Positions 26,681-35,550 of a stretch of DNA of 64,000 nt are shown piece by piece (within the stretch, counting starts at the first letter, position 1; each line of letters begins with the position of its first letter). The notes below the pieces were generated by a model. The model was not told where the DNA came from. It made no database searches and was given only the letters and a program-made list of their open reading frames with translations. Made by a program: the position numbers and the translations under genes. This DNA is from [Flexibacter] sp. ATCC 35208 (lineage in GTDB: Bacteria > Bacteroidota > Bacteroidia > Chitinophagales > Chitinophagaceae), in contig NZ_MTKN01000002.1 in NCBI RefSeq assembly GCF_001975825.1, positions 264,473 to 328,472 on the forward strand. The letters run 5' to 3'.

Positions 26681-27463
26681 TTAGCTCAGAGACCTGTCCA
26701 GATGGGTATAACCACCATCGACATAGATGATCTGGCCGGTAGTATGAGACGACGCGTCAGACAGTAAGAACACTGTCATATTAGCAATTTCTTCGGAGGT
26801 GGTCATTCTCTTTTCTAAAGGAATTTTAGAAACGATAGCAGCCAGTTTTTCCTTTGGATCAGGCAGGGAGTTGATCCAGTTTTCGTACAGTGGCGTCCAT
26901 ACTTCAGCAGGGATCACGGTATTTACGCGGATGCTGTAAGGCAGCAATTCCACCGCCCATTCGCGGGTCAGTGCATTGATACCACCTTTGGAAGCAGCGT
27001 AACCACTGGTATTACCCTGGCCGGTTTCAGCCACTTTGGAACCGATATTTAAGATACTGCCTTTAGTCGTTTTCAGATAAGGCAGTGCATAGTGCGCGAG
27101 GTTATAATAGTGAGAGAGGTTCTTTTGCAGAGAAGCCATGAATTTCTCAGGGCTGCCGCTTTCCAGGCCTACACCGTCATTCACGCCGGCGTTGTTTACA
27201 AGACCATCGATGCGGCCAAATTCTGCTACTACCAGATCAATTACTTTTTTGCAATCTTCCACTTTACCCAACTCAGCTGCAACGCCAAAAGCCTTGCCAC
27301 CGGCAGCTTTGATCGCTGCTACAGTTTTATCATTATCAGCTGCGTTTCTGCCTGCCACTACAGCAATGCCACCTTCAGCGGCAATCAGTTTGGAGATAGC
27401 TTCGCCTATTCCTTTTGCACCACCAGTAACAATAAACACTTTTTCCTTTAATCCCAGATCCAT
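26681..27463 (-). CDS. SDR oxidoreductase, probable L-fucose dehydrogenase
   Basis: 260-residue classical short-chain dehydrogenase. TGGAKGIG (13-20) is the cofactor loop, NNAG is at about 90-93, Ser142 and Tyr155/Lys159 (YAASK) form the catalytic triad. It likely oxidises L-fucose to L-fuconolactone with NAD(P)+, the first step of the non-phosphorylating pathway. The gene sits between fucP and the lactonase gene, both in the same direction. Substrate assignment rests on context. An inverted repeat lies 86 bases upstream (27549-27562). Confidence 0.85.
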   Translation of the reverse strand: MDLGLKEKVFIVTGGAKGIGEAISKLIAAEGGIAVVAGRNAADNDKTVAAIKAAGGKAFGVAAELGKVEDCKKVIDLVVAEFGRIDGLVNNAGVNDGVGLESGSPEKFMASLQKNLSHYYNLAHYALPYLKTTKGSILNIGSKVAETGQGNTSGYAASKGGINALTREWAVELLPYSIRVNTVIPAEVWTPLYENWINSLPDPKEKLAAIVSKIPLEKRMTTSEEIANMTVFLLSDASSHTTGQIIYVDGGYTHLDRSLS

Positions 27464-27548
27464 GTGAACGATTTAAATATTGTTTAGAAATATTATTCTT
27501 TTAATAGTTCTTCCTTTAGAAGACATGTAAGGCTTTTCAAGAGAATTG

Positions 27549-27562
27549 AATTCGTTCGAATT
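27549..27562. promoter_or_regulatory. palindrome upstream of the first fucose SDR gene
   Basis: AATTCG-TT-CGAATT, a 6-base inverted repeat in the 121-base spacer between the lactonase and SDR genes, possibly a regulator site for an internal promoter. Confidence 0.35.
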
Positions 27563-27584
27563 ACTTTGCACTCCCTTTGATTGC

Positions 27585-28412
27585 CTAAAGCCCATAAAAT
27601 GCGATCGCATTTCCACCCATTATCTTCGCCTGCTCAGTTGCTGATAAATGACTGATATAATCAGTCACAATACCTTTTACCTGTGTATAGCTACCCGCCA
27701 GCTGGCATACCGGCCAGTCGGAGCCAAACAGGAGTCTGTCTGCGCCAAAAGCTTCCAGGCAAACTTCCAGGAATGGCGTAAAATGCGCCGGCTCCCAATT
27801 GCTCCAGTCAGCTTCAGTGACCATACCACTGAGTTTGCAATATACATGCGGATACTGTGCAATGGCACGCATCTGTTGTGCCCAGCTTTCCACATCACCG
27901 GTTTTAATATACGGTTTAGCCAGATGATCGATCACCAGGCGGTGATCAGGAAATTTCTGTACAAACGTAGCTACTGCCGGTAGTTGTACCGGGTAGACCA
28001 GGATGTCGTAAGTAAAGTTATATTTCGACAGGAGGTGTATACCCCTGCAAAAGTCTTCCCTGATAATAAATGCAGGATCAGGCTCACCTTGTACGATATG
28101 CCTGAAACCTTTCAGCATGGGAAACTGGCTATAATGCGCCAGCCTGTTTTCCAGGTCTGCATCGCGCAGATCTATCCAACCCACAATGCCTTTAATAAAA
28201 TCATGTCCGGCAGCAAGTCCCAGCAGGAAATCAGTTTCCACCTCTGACTGGTCCGCCTGTACAGCGACACAGCCATCCACATTATTTTGCGCCAAAACCG
28301 GTAGTAGGTGTTGTGGCAAAAAATCCTGCTGAATCACTTTCATATCATCAGTGATCCAGGCATCCTTTACAGGATGATATTGCCAAAAATGCTGGTGAGC
28401 GTCTATGACCAT
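27585..28412 (-). CDS. amidohydrolase-family L-fuconolactonase
   Basis: 275-residue metal-dependent hydrolase of the COG3618 type. It opens with VIDAHQHFWQY (His6, His8), and contains VGWIDLRD, LKGFRHIVQGEPD and the C-terminal RLLFGSDWPV with the catalytic Asp. Family members hydrolyse sugar lactones, including L-fuconolactone and rhamnonolactone. It is followed by the fucose dehydrogenase gene and preceded, 53 bases away, by a mutarotase gene. The assignment to fucono-lactone is from context. Confidence 0.88.
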   Translation of the reverse strand: MVIDAHQHFWQYHPVKDAWITDDMKVIQQDFLPQHLLPVLAQNNVDGCVAVQADQSEVETDFLLGLAAGHDFIKGIVGWIDLRDADLENRLAHYSQFPMLKGFRHIVQGEPDPAFIIREDFCRGIHLLSKYNFTYDILVYPVQLPAVATFVQKFPDHRLVIDHLAKPYIKTGDVESWAQQMRAIAQYPHVYCKLSGMVTEADWSNWEPAHFTPFLEVCLEAFGADRLLFGSDWPVCQLAGSYTQVKGIVTDYISHLSATEQAKIMGGNAIAFYGL

Positions 28413-28465
28413 TTTTTCATAACGTTTGCTTCCTTATTAAAATGCCAGGCTTAGTAAGTCTCTTT

Positions 28466-28795
28466 TTACAATGCAAAGATCTTCTCCATAAATATCCATT
28501 TTTCTCCTGGCTTAGCCACTGGTAAGGCCTGCTGGTATTTCCACATCAGCGCTTCCCACTCCTGTACTTTGGGGTTAGCAGCATCTGCAGCATCTTTCTT
28601 TTCGAATGAAAAGGTTTCATCTACTTCCATGATCATAAACAGGCGGTCCATGATACGGTATATCTCCATGTTCACTATACCGCTGTCTAATATACTCTTC
28701 CTGATTTCCGGCCATATTTCCCGGTGGTACGCTTCGTACTCAGCTATCAAAACCGGGTCATTCTTCAGATCTAACGCAAGACAGTGCCTCTTCAT
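28466..28795 (-). CDS. RhaM-fold L-fucose/L-rhamnose mutarotase
   Basis: 109-residue protein of the L-rhamnose mutarotase family, which interconverts the anomers of 6-deoxy sugars. The family pattern is clear: LDLKNDPVLIAEYEAYHREIWPEI with the active-site His near 24, a middle segment MEIYRIMDRLFMIMEV, and the C-terminal PGEKWIFMEKIF. The gene is inside the fucose cluster, so fucose is the likely substrate. It starts 115 bases after the FAH gene stop, with a hairpin between them. Confidence 0.88.
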   Translation of the reverse strand: MKRHCLALDLKNDPVLIAEYEAYHREIWPEIRKSILDSGIVNMEIYRIMDRLFMIMEVDETFSFEKKDAADAANPKVQEWEALMWKYQQALPVAKPGEKWIFMEKIFAL

Positions 28796-28857
28796 ATCGT
28801 AGCAAATTACAAGTTTAAAGGGAATAAATGTCAGAATTACAGCAAGTGGAAAATTTA

Positions 28858-28887
28858 GCGGTCAGACGGCAAAAGCAGTCTGACCGC
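28858..28887 (-). terminator. hairpin between the FAH and mutarotase genes
   Basis: GCGGTCAGAC / GTCTGACCGC, 10-base perfect stem with a 10-base loop, 23 bases after the FAH stop; the minus-strand tail is TAAATTTT. It may partly end transcription inside the fucose cluster. Confidence 0.7.
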
Positions 28888-28909
28888 ATCATAATTTCTT
28901 ACAGCATTC

Positions 28910-29761
28910 TTATTTGAAAGCAACAGCTGTTTGTTTGGATGTACCCAGACCGTCAATACCCAGCTCAATCACATCACCAGCTTTTACATATACATTTGGT
29001 TTCATTCCCAAACCTACGCCCGCAGGTGTACCTGTAGAGATCACATCGCCCGGCAGCAGGGTCATAAACTGGCTCAGGTAGGAAACGATGAAAGGGATTT
29101 TAAAGATCAGGTTGGCTGTAGTACCATCCTGCATGGTTTTACCATTCAGGGTTAACCACAGACGCAGGTTATCCACATCTTTAATTTCCTCTTTGGTTAC
29201 CAGCCATGGACCCAGCGGTGCAAAGGTGTCATTACTCTTACCTTTTACCCACTGTCCGCCACGTTCCAGCTGGAACTCACGCTCGCTATAGTCGTTGTGC
29301 AAGGCATAACCTGCTATATATTCCAGCGCATCCTTTTCTTCAATATAGCTGGCTTTCCTTCCAATCACCACAGCCAGTTCCACTTCCCAGTCAGTTTTTA
29401 CGCTGTTGCGGGGAATGACTAAGTCATCATTCGGGCCTACCAGCGCAGTAGTACTCTTGAAAAATACGATTGGTTCCTGTGGAATCGCTGCATTGGTTTC
29501 CTTTGCGTGGTCAGCGTAGTTCAGACCAATGCAAATAATCTTGGAAGGCCTGGTGATAGGGCTTCCGAGACGGGTACCTGCAGGCACAGAAGGGCAATTT
29601 TTTTCATTTTGCGCCCACCATGCAGCCAGACGGTTCAGTCCATCTGTCGCCAGAAATTGCTCTCCAAAATCTTCCCCGAATGCACTGACATCAAACATGC
29701 CTGCTTCGGTTACCACTCCCGGCTTCTCAGCTCCCGGTGCTCCAAATCGTATCAGTTTCAT
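28910..29761 (-). CDS. fumarylacetoacetate-hydrolase-fold protein, probable 2,4-diketo-3-deoxy-L-fuconate hydrolase
   Basis: 283-residue protein with an FAH domain over the C-terminal two thirds. Visible features are KIICIGLNYADHAKETN, the EPIVFFKSTTALVG segment, the metal-binding Glu residues of TDWEVELAVVIG (near 129-131), the GYALHNDYSERE segment and the closing VISTGTPAGVG. Such proteins cleave or hydrate diketo acids; in the L-fucose oxidative pathway the homologue splits 2,4-diketo-3-deoxy-L-fuconate to pyruvate and L-lactate. It lies in the cluster between the lipoprotein and mutarotase genes. Ureidoglycolate lyase is an alternative annotation. Confidence 0.87.
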   Translation of the reverse strand: MKLIRFGAPGAEKPGVVTEAGMFDVSAFGEDFGEQFLATDGLNRLAAWWAQNEKNCPSVPAGTRLGSPITRPSKIICIGLNYADHAKETNAAIPQEPIVFFKSTTALVGPNDDLVIPRNSVKTDWEVELAVVIGRKASYIEEKDALEYIAGYALHNDYSEREFQLERGGQWVKGKSNDTFAPLGPWLVTKEEIKDVDNLRLWLTLNGKTMQDGTTANLIFKIPFIVSYLSQFMTLLPGDVISTGTPAGVGLGMKPNVYVKAGDVIELGIDGLGTSKQTAVAFK

Positions 29762-29794
29762 ATGTTAATTGTACTTTGTTTTTTATTTTAACAC

Positions 29795-30538
29795 TTATCG
29801 CAATGAATTGATCTTCAGGTGACCATTATCCACTTTGATTTCCACCAGGTTTGTGTACTTTTTGTTCAAGATCTGCACCAGGAACACCTGTTCCGGATGA
29901 GAAGGTGATTGTACGATACCTGTGGTTGCTTCTGCAGGCACCACCATTCCAATGGTCCTGTTAGCGCCACCGAATTCTGCATAAATTCTCACAGAATCAG
30001 GAGAAGAAACCGGCAGTTTTTTCACGATCAGGTCAGCGATGATAGTACCGGATTGAATTTGTTGTTCGTAAGAATCAACTGCTTTCATATCCAGGCTAAT
30101 GGTGCCTAAACCGGCCTTTTCTTCAGCATAGTGCCATACTGCTGCAGGAGGCGTACCTACCTGATTGATTTTTGCACTACCGTTATCAACACTTGCATGA
30201 TAATAGCGGGTGCTATGGTCACTTTTCAGCACACCAATGTATACGCTGTTTGGCTTGTCCCACACGGCACGATACAGATCCTGCTCGGCCACGTCTCTTG
30301 CCAGAGGCAGTTCAAACGTTTTGTCCGAAGACTGTCCGTCTGCTTCAAAATGGATGGAGATACGGGTCGTATCTGCATCTGCCGGGAAAGCGATTGCTAC
30401 CTTACCCGAAGGCGTAGCTGGTTGAAACGCAGCTGTGCTATCTCCCGCCTGCTGGCCGTTGCCGGCGTTGGTACCTGTACCGCCACATGCGTACAATAAA
30501 GTTGTGGCAGGTATGATAACTGACCAAATAGATTTCAT
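29795..30538 (-). CDS. unknown lipoprotein embedded in the fucose cluster
   Basis: 247-residue protein, probable lipoprotein: MKSIWSVIIPATTLLYACGG ends in a lipobox with Cys18. Two beta-rich segments follow, at about 40-125 and 135-247, with no catalytic motif that I recognise. The first has a CBM9-like or Ig-like feel (VAIAFPADADTTRISIHFEADGQ), with Trp residues. It lies between the second SDR and the FAH gene, 33 bases from the latter, in the same direction, so it should be cotranscribed with fucose enzymes that act in the cytoplasm. Why an exported lipoprotein would sit there is unexplained. Function unknown. Confidence 0.7.
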   Translation of the reverse strand: MKSIWSVIIPATTLLYACGGTGTNAGNGQQAGDSTAAFQPATPSGKVAIAFPADADTTRISIHFEADGQSSDKTFELPLARDVAEQDLYRAVWDKPNSVYIGVLKSDHSTRYYHASVDNGSAKINQVGTPPAAVWHYAEEKAGLGTISLDMKAVDSYEQQIQSGTIIADLIVKKLPVSSPDSVRIYAEFGGANRTIGMVVPAEATTGIVQSPSHPEQVFLVQILNKKYTNLVEIKVDNGHLKINSLR

Positions 30539-30627
30539 GAATAATGGAATTGTGGTTGATTAATTACAAATTAGAATTTACGAATATAAGATACCTTTTG
30601 CCTTATTTCATAATTCTTTACTTATAA

Positions 30628-31410
30628 TTAATTATTAAGCTTTATAAAACCACCATCCAAAGGATAATCACAACCTGTGATGAAGCCTGCTTCCTCTGAG
30701 CACAGGTACAGTGCCAGGGTGCCTACTTCTACTGGTTTTGCCATACGTCCAATTGGTTGTGTCTGAGAGAGTTTCTCAAACATTTCCGCTTCTTTACCAG
30801 GGTAGTTTTTAGCGATAAATCCGTCTACAAATGGTGTATGCACACGTGCAGGAGACACACAGTTACAACGGATACCATCCCTGATAAAATCTTTTGCCAC
30901 AGAGAGGGTCATCGTGAGCACAGCACCTTTACTCATAGAGTAAGCGAATCTGTCAGGAATACCTACGCTGGAAGCAATAGAAGCTACGTTCAGGATCACA
31001 CCGCTCTTTTGCGCTTTCATCTGCCCGATTACGGCGAACATACAGTTGTACGTACCTTTCACATTCACATTATATACTCTGTCCAGATCTTCTTCTGAAG
31101 TGGTGTCTAACCGGCCTACGTGGGCAATACCGGCACAGTTTACGAGGATGTCGATGCGGCCTGCAGCAGCAGTGACCTTTTCCATCACAGCGATAACTTC
31201 CGACTGTTTGGCTACGTTACAGCCGTATACAGCAGCTTTGCCACCTTCGGCAGTGATGTCTGCAGCTGTCTGGCGACCACCGTCTTCATTCAGCTCTATG
31301 ATGTGAACACTGGCGCCCTGTGCACCAAAAACCTTAGCAATAGCCTGACCAATTCCACTTCCGCCGCCCGTAATGACTGCCACTTTATTATCTAATCTAA
31401 ACAGGTTCAT
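30628..31410 (-). CDS. SDR oxidoreductase, probable 2-keto-3-deoxy-L-fuconate dehydrogenase
   Basis: 260-residue classical SDR with TGGGSGIG (14-21), NCAG (91-94), Ser144 and Tyr157/Lys161 (YSMSK). It probably oxidises 2-keto-3-deoxy-L-fuconate at C4 with NAD+, giving the substrate of the FAH-type hydrolase. It is the first gene of the minus-strand fucose cluster and is divergent from an M15 peptidase gene. The two SDRs are clearly different proteins, so they probably serve the two oxidation steps; which is which is inferred from the usual sizes and order. Confidence 0.83.
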   Translation of the reverse strand: MNLFRLDNKVAVITGGGSGIGQAIAKVFGAQGASVHIIELNEDGGRQTAADITAEGGKAAVYGCNVAKQSEVIAVMEKVTAAAGRIDILVNCAGIAHVGRLDTTSEEDLDRVYNVNVKGTYNCMFAVIGQMKAQKSGVILNVASIASSVGIPDRFAYSMSKGAVLTMTLSVAKDFIRDGIRCNCVSPARVHTPFVDGFIAKNYPGKEAEMFEKLSQTQPIGRMAKPVEVGTLALYLCSEEAGFITGCDYPLDGGFIKLNN

Positions 31411-31525
31411 AATTTCCTTAATTTAAGGGTTCTAAAATAGCCTTTTTAACAAGGGGAATTCCATCTTTTTTTAGCAGAAGTCTATACTTTATTACCATAT
31501 TTTATATTTTTTAAATAGATAAAGG

Positions 31526-32152
31526 TTGAAATTCAATTACACTGTTGTTATTTTCTTCATTTTCTGGTATCATTTTGCTTTTGCGCAAAGTAACCAGTCT
31601 GATTTGGTGGATCTTACGAAGTACATTCCGCATATCAGATTGGATATCCGATATGCGACGGCTAATAACTTTACACATCAGGTGTTGTATCCGCGTGCAG
31701 CCGCTTATTTAAAATTGCCGGCGGCGAAGGCGCTGAAAGAAGTACAGGAGGAGTTGGAGGAACGGGGATTGGGGTTGTTGATCTATGATGGATACAGGCC
31801 TTTTAGTGTGACGCAGAAGATGTGGGAGATTGTGCCGGATGAAAGATATGCAGCGAATCCGGCAAAAGGGTCAGGGCATAATAGAGGGATAGCAGTGGAC
31901 CTTACATTATGTGATTTAAAAACGGGTAAGCCTTTGGCAATGCCGACAGATTTTGATGATTTTACGGAGAAGGCGCATCAGTCGTATAACGTACAGGATA
32001 CACTGGTGGCAAATAACCGGAAGTTATTGAGGGAGGTGATGGAGAAGCATGGGTTTATTAACTTAACTACGGAATGGTGGCATTTTTATTTGAAAGATGG
32101 ACAGCAGTATCCATTGATGAATGTAGACTTCCAAAAACTACAAAATCATTGA
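31526..32152 (+). CDS. periplasmic D-alanyl-D-alanine dipeptidase (M15D, VanX/DdpX-like)
   Basis: 208-residue zinc peptidase with a signal peptide (about 1-20, ending AFAQ). Zinc ligands are His118 and Asp125 in GSGHNRGIAVDL, and His186 in TEWWHF with the catalytic Glu183. LDIRYATANNF and YDGYRP near residues 39 and 87 are family segments. It would hydrolyse D-Ala-D-Ala from peptidoglycan turnover in the periplasm. The start is a TTG (31526), needed to include the signal peptide; no ATG lies near. The final codons and the stop lie within a 20-base hairpin arm. Confidence 0.88.
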   Translation: MKFNYTVVIFFIFWYHFAFAQSNQSDLVDLTKYIPHIRLDIRYATANNFTHQVLYPRAAAYLKLPAAKALKEVQEELEERGLGLLIYDGYRPFSVTQKMWEIVPDERYAANPAKGSGHNRGIAVDLTLCDLKTGKPLAMPTDFDDFTEKAHQSYNVQDTLVANNRKLLREVMEKHGFINLTTEWWHFYLKDGQQYPLMNVDFQKLQNH

Positions 32153-32184
32153 GCTGCTTGCTCCGCAAGCAGCTCAATGATTTT
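32142..32184. terminator. long perfect hairpin 1 between M15 peptidase and leuA
   Basis: Two perfectly complementary 20-base arms (32142-32161 and 32165-32184) around a 3-base loop, with A and T tracts at the base and a core containing GAGCTGCTTGC. It includes the M15 stop codon. Likely bidirectional terminator. Confidence 0.85.
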
Positions 32185-32189
32185 GATTG

Positions 32190-32230
32190 TGGGTTGTTGA
32201 ATTTCAGCGGAGCCGAAATTCAACAACCCA
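32190..32230. terminator. long perfect hairpin 2 between M15 peptidase and leuA
   Basis: 16-base perfect arms TGGGTTGTTGAATTTC and GAAATTCAACAACCCA around a 9-base loop containing GCGGAGCC. It lies 19 bases from the leuA stop and probably terminates the leu operon. Confidence 0.8.
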
Positions 32231-32249
32231 TGAAGGAATTCAAAAAGTT

Positions 32250-33761
32250 TTAGAATATTTTATTCAGCGCATCCACATAAGCATGCATAGAAGCATTCAC
32301 AATATCCGTCGAAGTCCCATATCCATAGTAACTCTGACCATTATGCTTCACCCTCATATTCACCTTACTCACATCCGCACTACCCCCTCTCATTGACTGA
32401 ATATTAAACTCATCAATATCTATCTGATCTTTAATAATCACATGGATCGCATTGATCGCTGCATCCACCGGACCATTACCAGCAGAACTAGCTTCCTTCT
32501 CCTCACCATTGATCTTCAGTTTCACAGTCGCCATAGGACGCAGCGGATCGCCACATACTACCTGCAACAATGTAACCTTGATCGCCTTATCATCTGTATA
32601 ATTCTGATCATTACCATTCCCCATCAGTTCTAACAGATCTGCATCAGAAATTTCTTTCTTGCTATCTGCCATCACCAGGAAACGCTGATACACCTCATCC
32701 AGATTCACCTTATCCAGTTTATAACCCAGTCGCTCCAGGTGATGCTTCAGGGCATGGCGGCCACTACGTGCAGTCAGGATAATCGCATTAGACTCAATAC
32801 CCACATCCTCCGGATTCAGGATCTCATAGTTTTCACGATGCTTCAGCACACCATCCTGGTGAATACCGGAACTATGTGCAAATGCATTACGACCTATGAT
32901 TGCCTTATTCGGCTGCACCGGCATACGCATCATGGTTTCTACCATGTTGCTCAGCTGATACAGTCTCTTTGACTGAATACCTGTATGATAACCCAATGAA
33001 TGATGCGTTTTCAGGATCATCGCTACTTCTTCAAGAGAAGTATTACCTGCACGCTCACCAATACCATTGATGGTACATTCTACCTGACGTGCACCGTTGA
33101 TCACACCAGCGATGGAGTTGGCAGTAGCCATACCGAGGTCATTGTGACAGTGTACCGAGATAATCGCCTTGTCAATGTTAGACACATGATCCATCAGGTA
33201 CTTGATCTTCGCACCATACTGGTCAGGCAGACAGTAACCATTCGTATCAGGAATGTTCACCACAGTCGCACCTGCAGCAATCACTGCTTCGATCATCTGC
33301 GCGAGGTATGCATTGTCTGCACGGCCTGCATCTTCTGCATAAAATTCTACATCGTCAACGAATTTACGTGCATATTTTACCGCATCAGCAGCACGCTTCA
33401 GGATCTCTTCGCGGGTACTGTTGAATTTATATTTAATGTGCATATCGGAAGAACCGATACCTGTATGAATACGCTTACGTTTTGCAAAACGCAGGGCTTC
33501 GGCAGCAGCATCAATATCCATAGTGTTTGCACGGGTCAGTGCACAGATCACCGGCTCACTTACAGCTTTCGATATTTCTACTACACTCTGGAAATCGCCG
33601 GGGCTCGATATTGGGAAACCGGCTTCAATAACATCTACTCCCAGTGCTTCCAGCTCCTTGGCTATAGTGATCTTTTCAACTGTGGTCAGCTGACAGCCAG
33701 GTACCTGTTCACCATCACGGAGAGTAGTATCGAAGACGTACACACGATTTTTATCGCTCAT
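32250..33761 (-). CDS. leuA: 2-isopropylmalate synthase
   Basis: 503-residue enzyme that condenses acetyl-CoA with 2-ketoisovalerate. The HMGL-like barrel begins [14 protein letters not shown] (about 9-22); the metal site [10 protein letters not shown] lies near 205, and the C-terminal LeuA dimer domain (about 370-500), the usual site of leucine feedback, is present. Last gene of the minus-strand leu operon, 32 bases after leuB. Homocitrate or citramalate synthase are related, but the operon decides. Confidence 0.95.
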   Translation of the reverse strand: MSDKNRVYVFDTTLRDGEQVPGCQLTTVEKITIAKELEALGVDVIEAGFPISSPGDFQSVVEISKAVSEPVICALTRANTMDIDAAAEALRFAKRKRIHTGIGSSDMHIKYKFNSTREEILKRAADAVKYARKFVDDVEFYAEDAGRADNAYLAQMIEAVIAAGATVVNIPDTNGYCLPDQYGAKIKYLMDHVSNIDKAIISVHCHNDLGMATANSIAGVINGARQVECTINGIGERAGNTSLEEVAMILKTHHSLGYHTGIQSKRLYQLSNMVETMMRMPVQPNKAIIGRNAFAHSSGIHQDGVLKHRENYEILNPEDVGIESNAIILTARSGRHALKHHLERLGYKLDKVNLDEVYQRFLVMADSKKEISDADLLELMGNGNDQNYTDDKAIKVTLLQVVCGDPLRPMATVKLKINGEEKEASSAGNGPVDAAINAIHVIIKDQIDIDEFNIQSMRGGSADVSKVNMRVKHNGQSYYGYGTSTDIVNASMHAYVDALNKIF

Positions 33762-33793
33762 CTTATGTTGATTTGTTATTGTTTTTTTAATTC

Positions 33794-34873
33794 TTAGTTT
33801 AAATTCTCCAGTACTTTGGCGCCCATTGCATCAGTACCCATCACCAGATGGTTGTCTGTATGCTTGTTCGCAATATCCATTGTACGGAAGCCTTGTTTCA
33901 AAGTAGCTTCTACAGCCTTGATCACACGCAGCGATTCATTTTTCAGTCCAAAAGAGATATCCAGCATCAGTGCTGCAGACAGGATAGAGGCCAGCGGATT
34001 GGCAATGCCTTTACCTGCAATGTCATGTGCAGAACCATGGATAGGCTCATAGAAGCCAACGCTGTCACCTACTGAAGCTGAAGCCAGCATACCCATAGAA
34101 CCAGCGATCTGAGATGCTTCATCTGTCAGGATATCGCCAAACAGGTTGCCGGTTACCACCACGTCGAAACGTTTAGGATCCTTCACCAGTTGCATAGCAG
34201 CGTTATCGATGAACATATGTTCTACCTCTACGTCAGTATATTCTTTTGCCAGTGCCTGTACTACTTCGCGCCACAGACGGCTTGCTTCCAGTACGTTTGC
34301 TTTATCCACAGAGCACAGTTTATTACGACGTGTACGTGCAGCTTCAAATGCTTTGCGGGCAATACGCTCTACTTCATATTTGTGATAGATCATCAGGTCA
34401 GAAGCAGTATTGCGATCTTCAGAACGATTCTTTTCACCAAAGTAAACATCACCGGTCAGCTCGCGGAAGAACAGGATATCTGCTCCACGCAGGATTTCAG
34501 GCTTGATACTGGAAGCTTCCAGCAGCTCATCAAACAACTTAATAGGACGCAGGTTTGCATACAATCCCAGTTCCTTGCGGATCTTCAGCAATCCCTGTTC
34601 AGGGCGTACTTTCAGTGTAGGATCGTTGTCATATTTGGCATGTCCGATAGCGCCAAAAAGGATAGCGTCACTTTTGCGTGCTTTATCCAGTGTTTCATCT
34701 GGCAGGGGATTTCCCGTAGCTTCGATCGCTACGTGTCCCATGATGCCTTCTTCAAACGTAAAGTTGTGCTTGTAGTTTGTTGCTATTGTTTCCAGCACTT
34801 TCCTACCCCAGGTAGTCACTTCTTGTCCGATACCATCACCCGGAATAACCAGTATTTTTTTGTCTACGCCCAT
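33794..34873 (-). CDS. leuB: 3-isopropylmalate dehydrogenase
   Basis: 359-residue NAD+-dependent decarboxylating dehydrogenase. [11 protein letters not shown] is at about 8-18, the substrate-binding [21 protein letters not shown] at about 84-104, the [12 protein letters not shown] loop near 136, and the metal/NAD segment '[18 protein letters not shown]' and [19 protein letters not shown] near 270. Length is normal. It lies 29 bases after leuD and 32 bases before leuA on the same strand. Confidence 0.96.
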   Translation of the reverse strand: MGVDKKILVIPGDGIGQEVTTWGRKVLETIATNYKHNFTFEEGIMGHVAIEATGNPLPDETLDKARKSDAILFGAIGHAKYDNDPTLKVRPEQGLLKIRKELGLYANLRPIKLFDELLEASSIKPEILRGADILFFRELTGDVYFGEKNRSEDRNTASDLMIYHKYEVERIARKAFEAARTRRNKLCSVDKANVLEASRLWREVVQALAKEYTDVEVEHMFIDNAAMQLVKDPKRFDVVVTGNLFGDILTDEASQIAGSMGMLASASVGDSVGFYEPIHGSAHDIAGKGIANPLASILSAALMLDISFGLKNESLRVIKAVEATLKQGFRTMDIANKHTDNHLVMGTDAMGAKVLENLN

Positions 34874-34902
34874 TTATTGTATTGTTGAGTTAAAGCGAAA
34901 AG

Positions 34903-35502
34903 TTAAAAATTAAACTCCCGGGTGGCTTCGTAAGTTTCAATTTCCTTACGCAGGCTTAACAGGTAGTCAATATCATCATAGCCATTGATCAGGCATGCTT
35001 TCTTGTATGGATTGATGTCGAAGGAAACTTCTTCACCTGTAGATACAATCTTCAGGGTCTGTTTTTCCAGATCTACAGCCAGTTTCGCATGAGCGTCTGC
35101 TTCGATTGCTGCAAAGATCTTGTCGAGAAATGCATCAGTCACCTGGATAGGCAGGATAAAATTGTTCAGTGCATTGTTCTTGAAGATATCTGCAAAGAAA
35201 CTGCTGATCACTACCTTGAAACCATAGTCGGCAATGGCCCAGGCTGCGTGCTCACGGCTGGAACCACAACCAAAGTTCTTACCAGCTACAAGTACCTGGC
35301 CACTGTAAGTAGGATTGTTCAGTACGAAATCAGCTTTAGGTTGATTGTCGCCGTCATAACGCCAGTCGCGGAACAGATTTTCACCGAAACCATCGCGGGT
35401 AGTTGCTTTTAGAAAGCGCGCCGGAATGATCTGGTCAGTATCAATGTTTTCGATTGGAATAGGAACTGCGGTAGATTCCAACTGTTGAAAATTCTTACTC
35501 AT
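34903..35502 (-). CDS. leuD: 3-isopropylmalate dehydratase small subunit
   Basis: 199-residue swivel-domain subunit that works with LeuC to isomerise 2- to 3-isopropylmalate. Family signatures are [31 protein letters not shown] and [19 protein letters not shown]. The start codon (35500-35502) has a GGAGG Shine-Dalgarno, rare in this window, which pairs with a nearby CCTCC (see 35512-35525). Upstream on the same strand is a methyltransferase gene that separates leuD from leuC. Confidence 0.95.
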   Translation of the reverse strand: MSKNFQQLESTAVPIPIENIDTDQIIPARFLKATTRDGFGENLFRDWRYDGDNQPKADFVLNNPTYSGQVLVAGKNFGCGSSREHAAWAIADYGFKVVISSFFADIFKNNALNNFILPIQVTDAFLDKIFAAIEADAHAKLAVDLEKQTLKIVSTGEEVSFDINPYKKACLINGYDDIDYLLSLRKEIETYEATREFNF

Positions 35503-35511
35503 TATATATCG

Positions 35512-35525
35512 CCTCCGTAAGGAGG
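35512..35525 (-). promoter_or_regulatory. hairpin that can mask the leuD ribosome-binding site
   Basis: On the minus strand, CCTCC (35525-35521), TTAC loop, GGAGG (35516-35512). GGAGG lies 9 bases before the leuD ATG and is the only strong Shine-Dalgarno I noticed in this operon. Its pairing partner is immediately upstream. A small translational-control element is possible. Confidence 0.45.
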
Positions 35526-35550
35526 ACTTTAAATTTACGTGTTTTACAAA

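Noticed and set aside
33000..33797. Open frame of 265 codons opposite leuA
   Set aside because: The antisense of a well conserved leuA; composition (Cys, His, Thr-rich) is non-protein-like.
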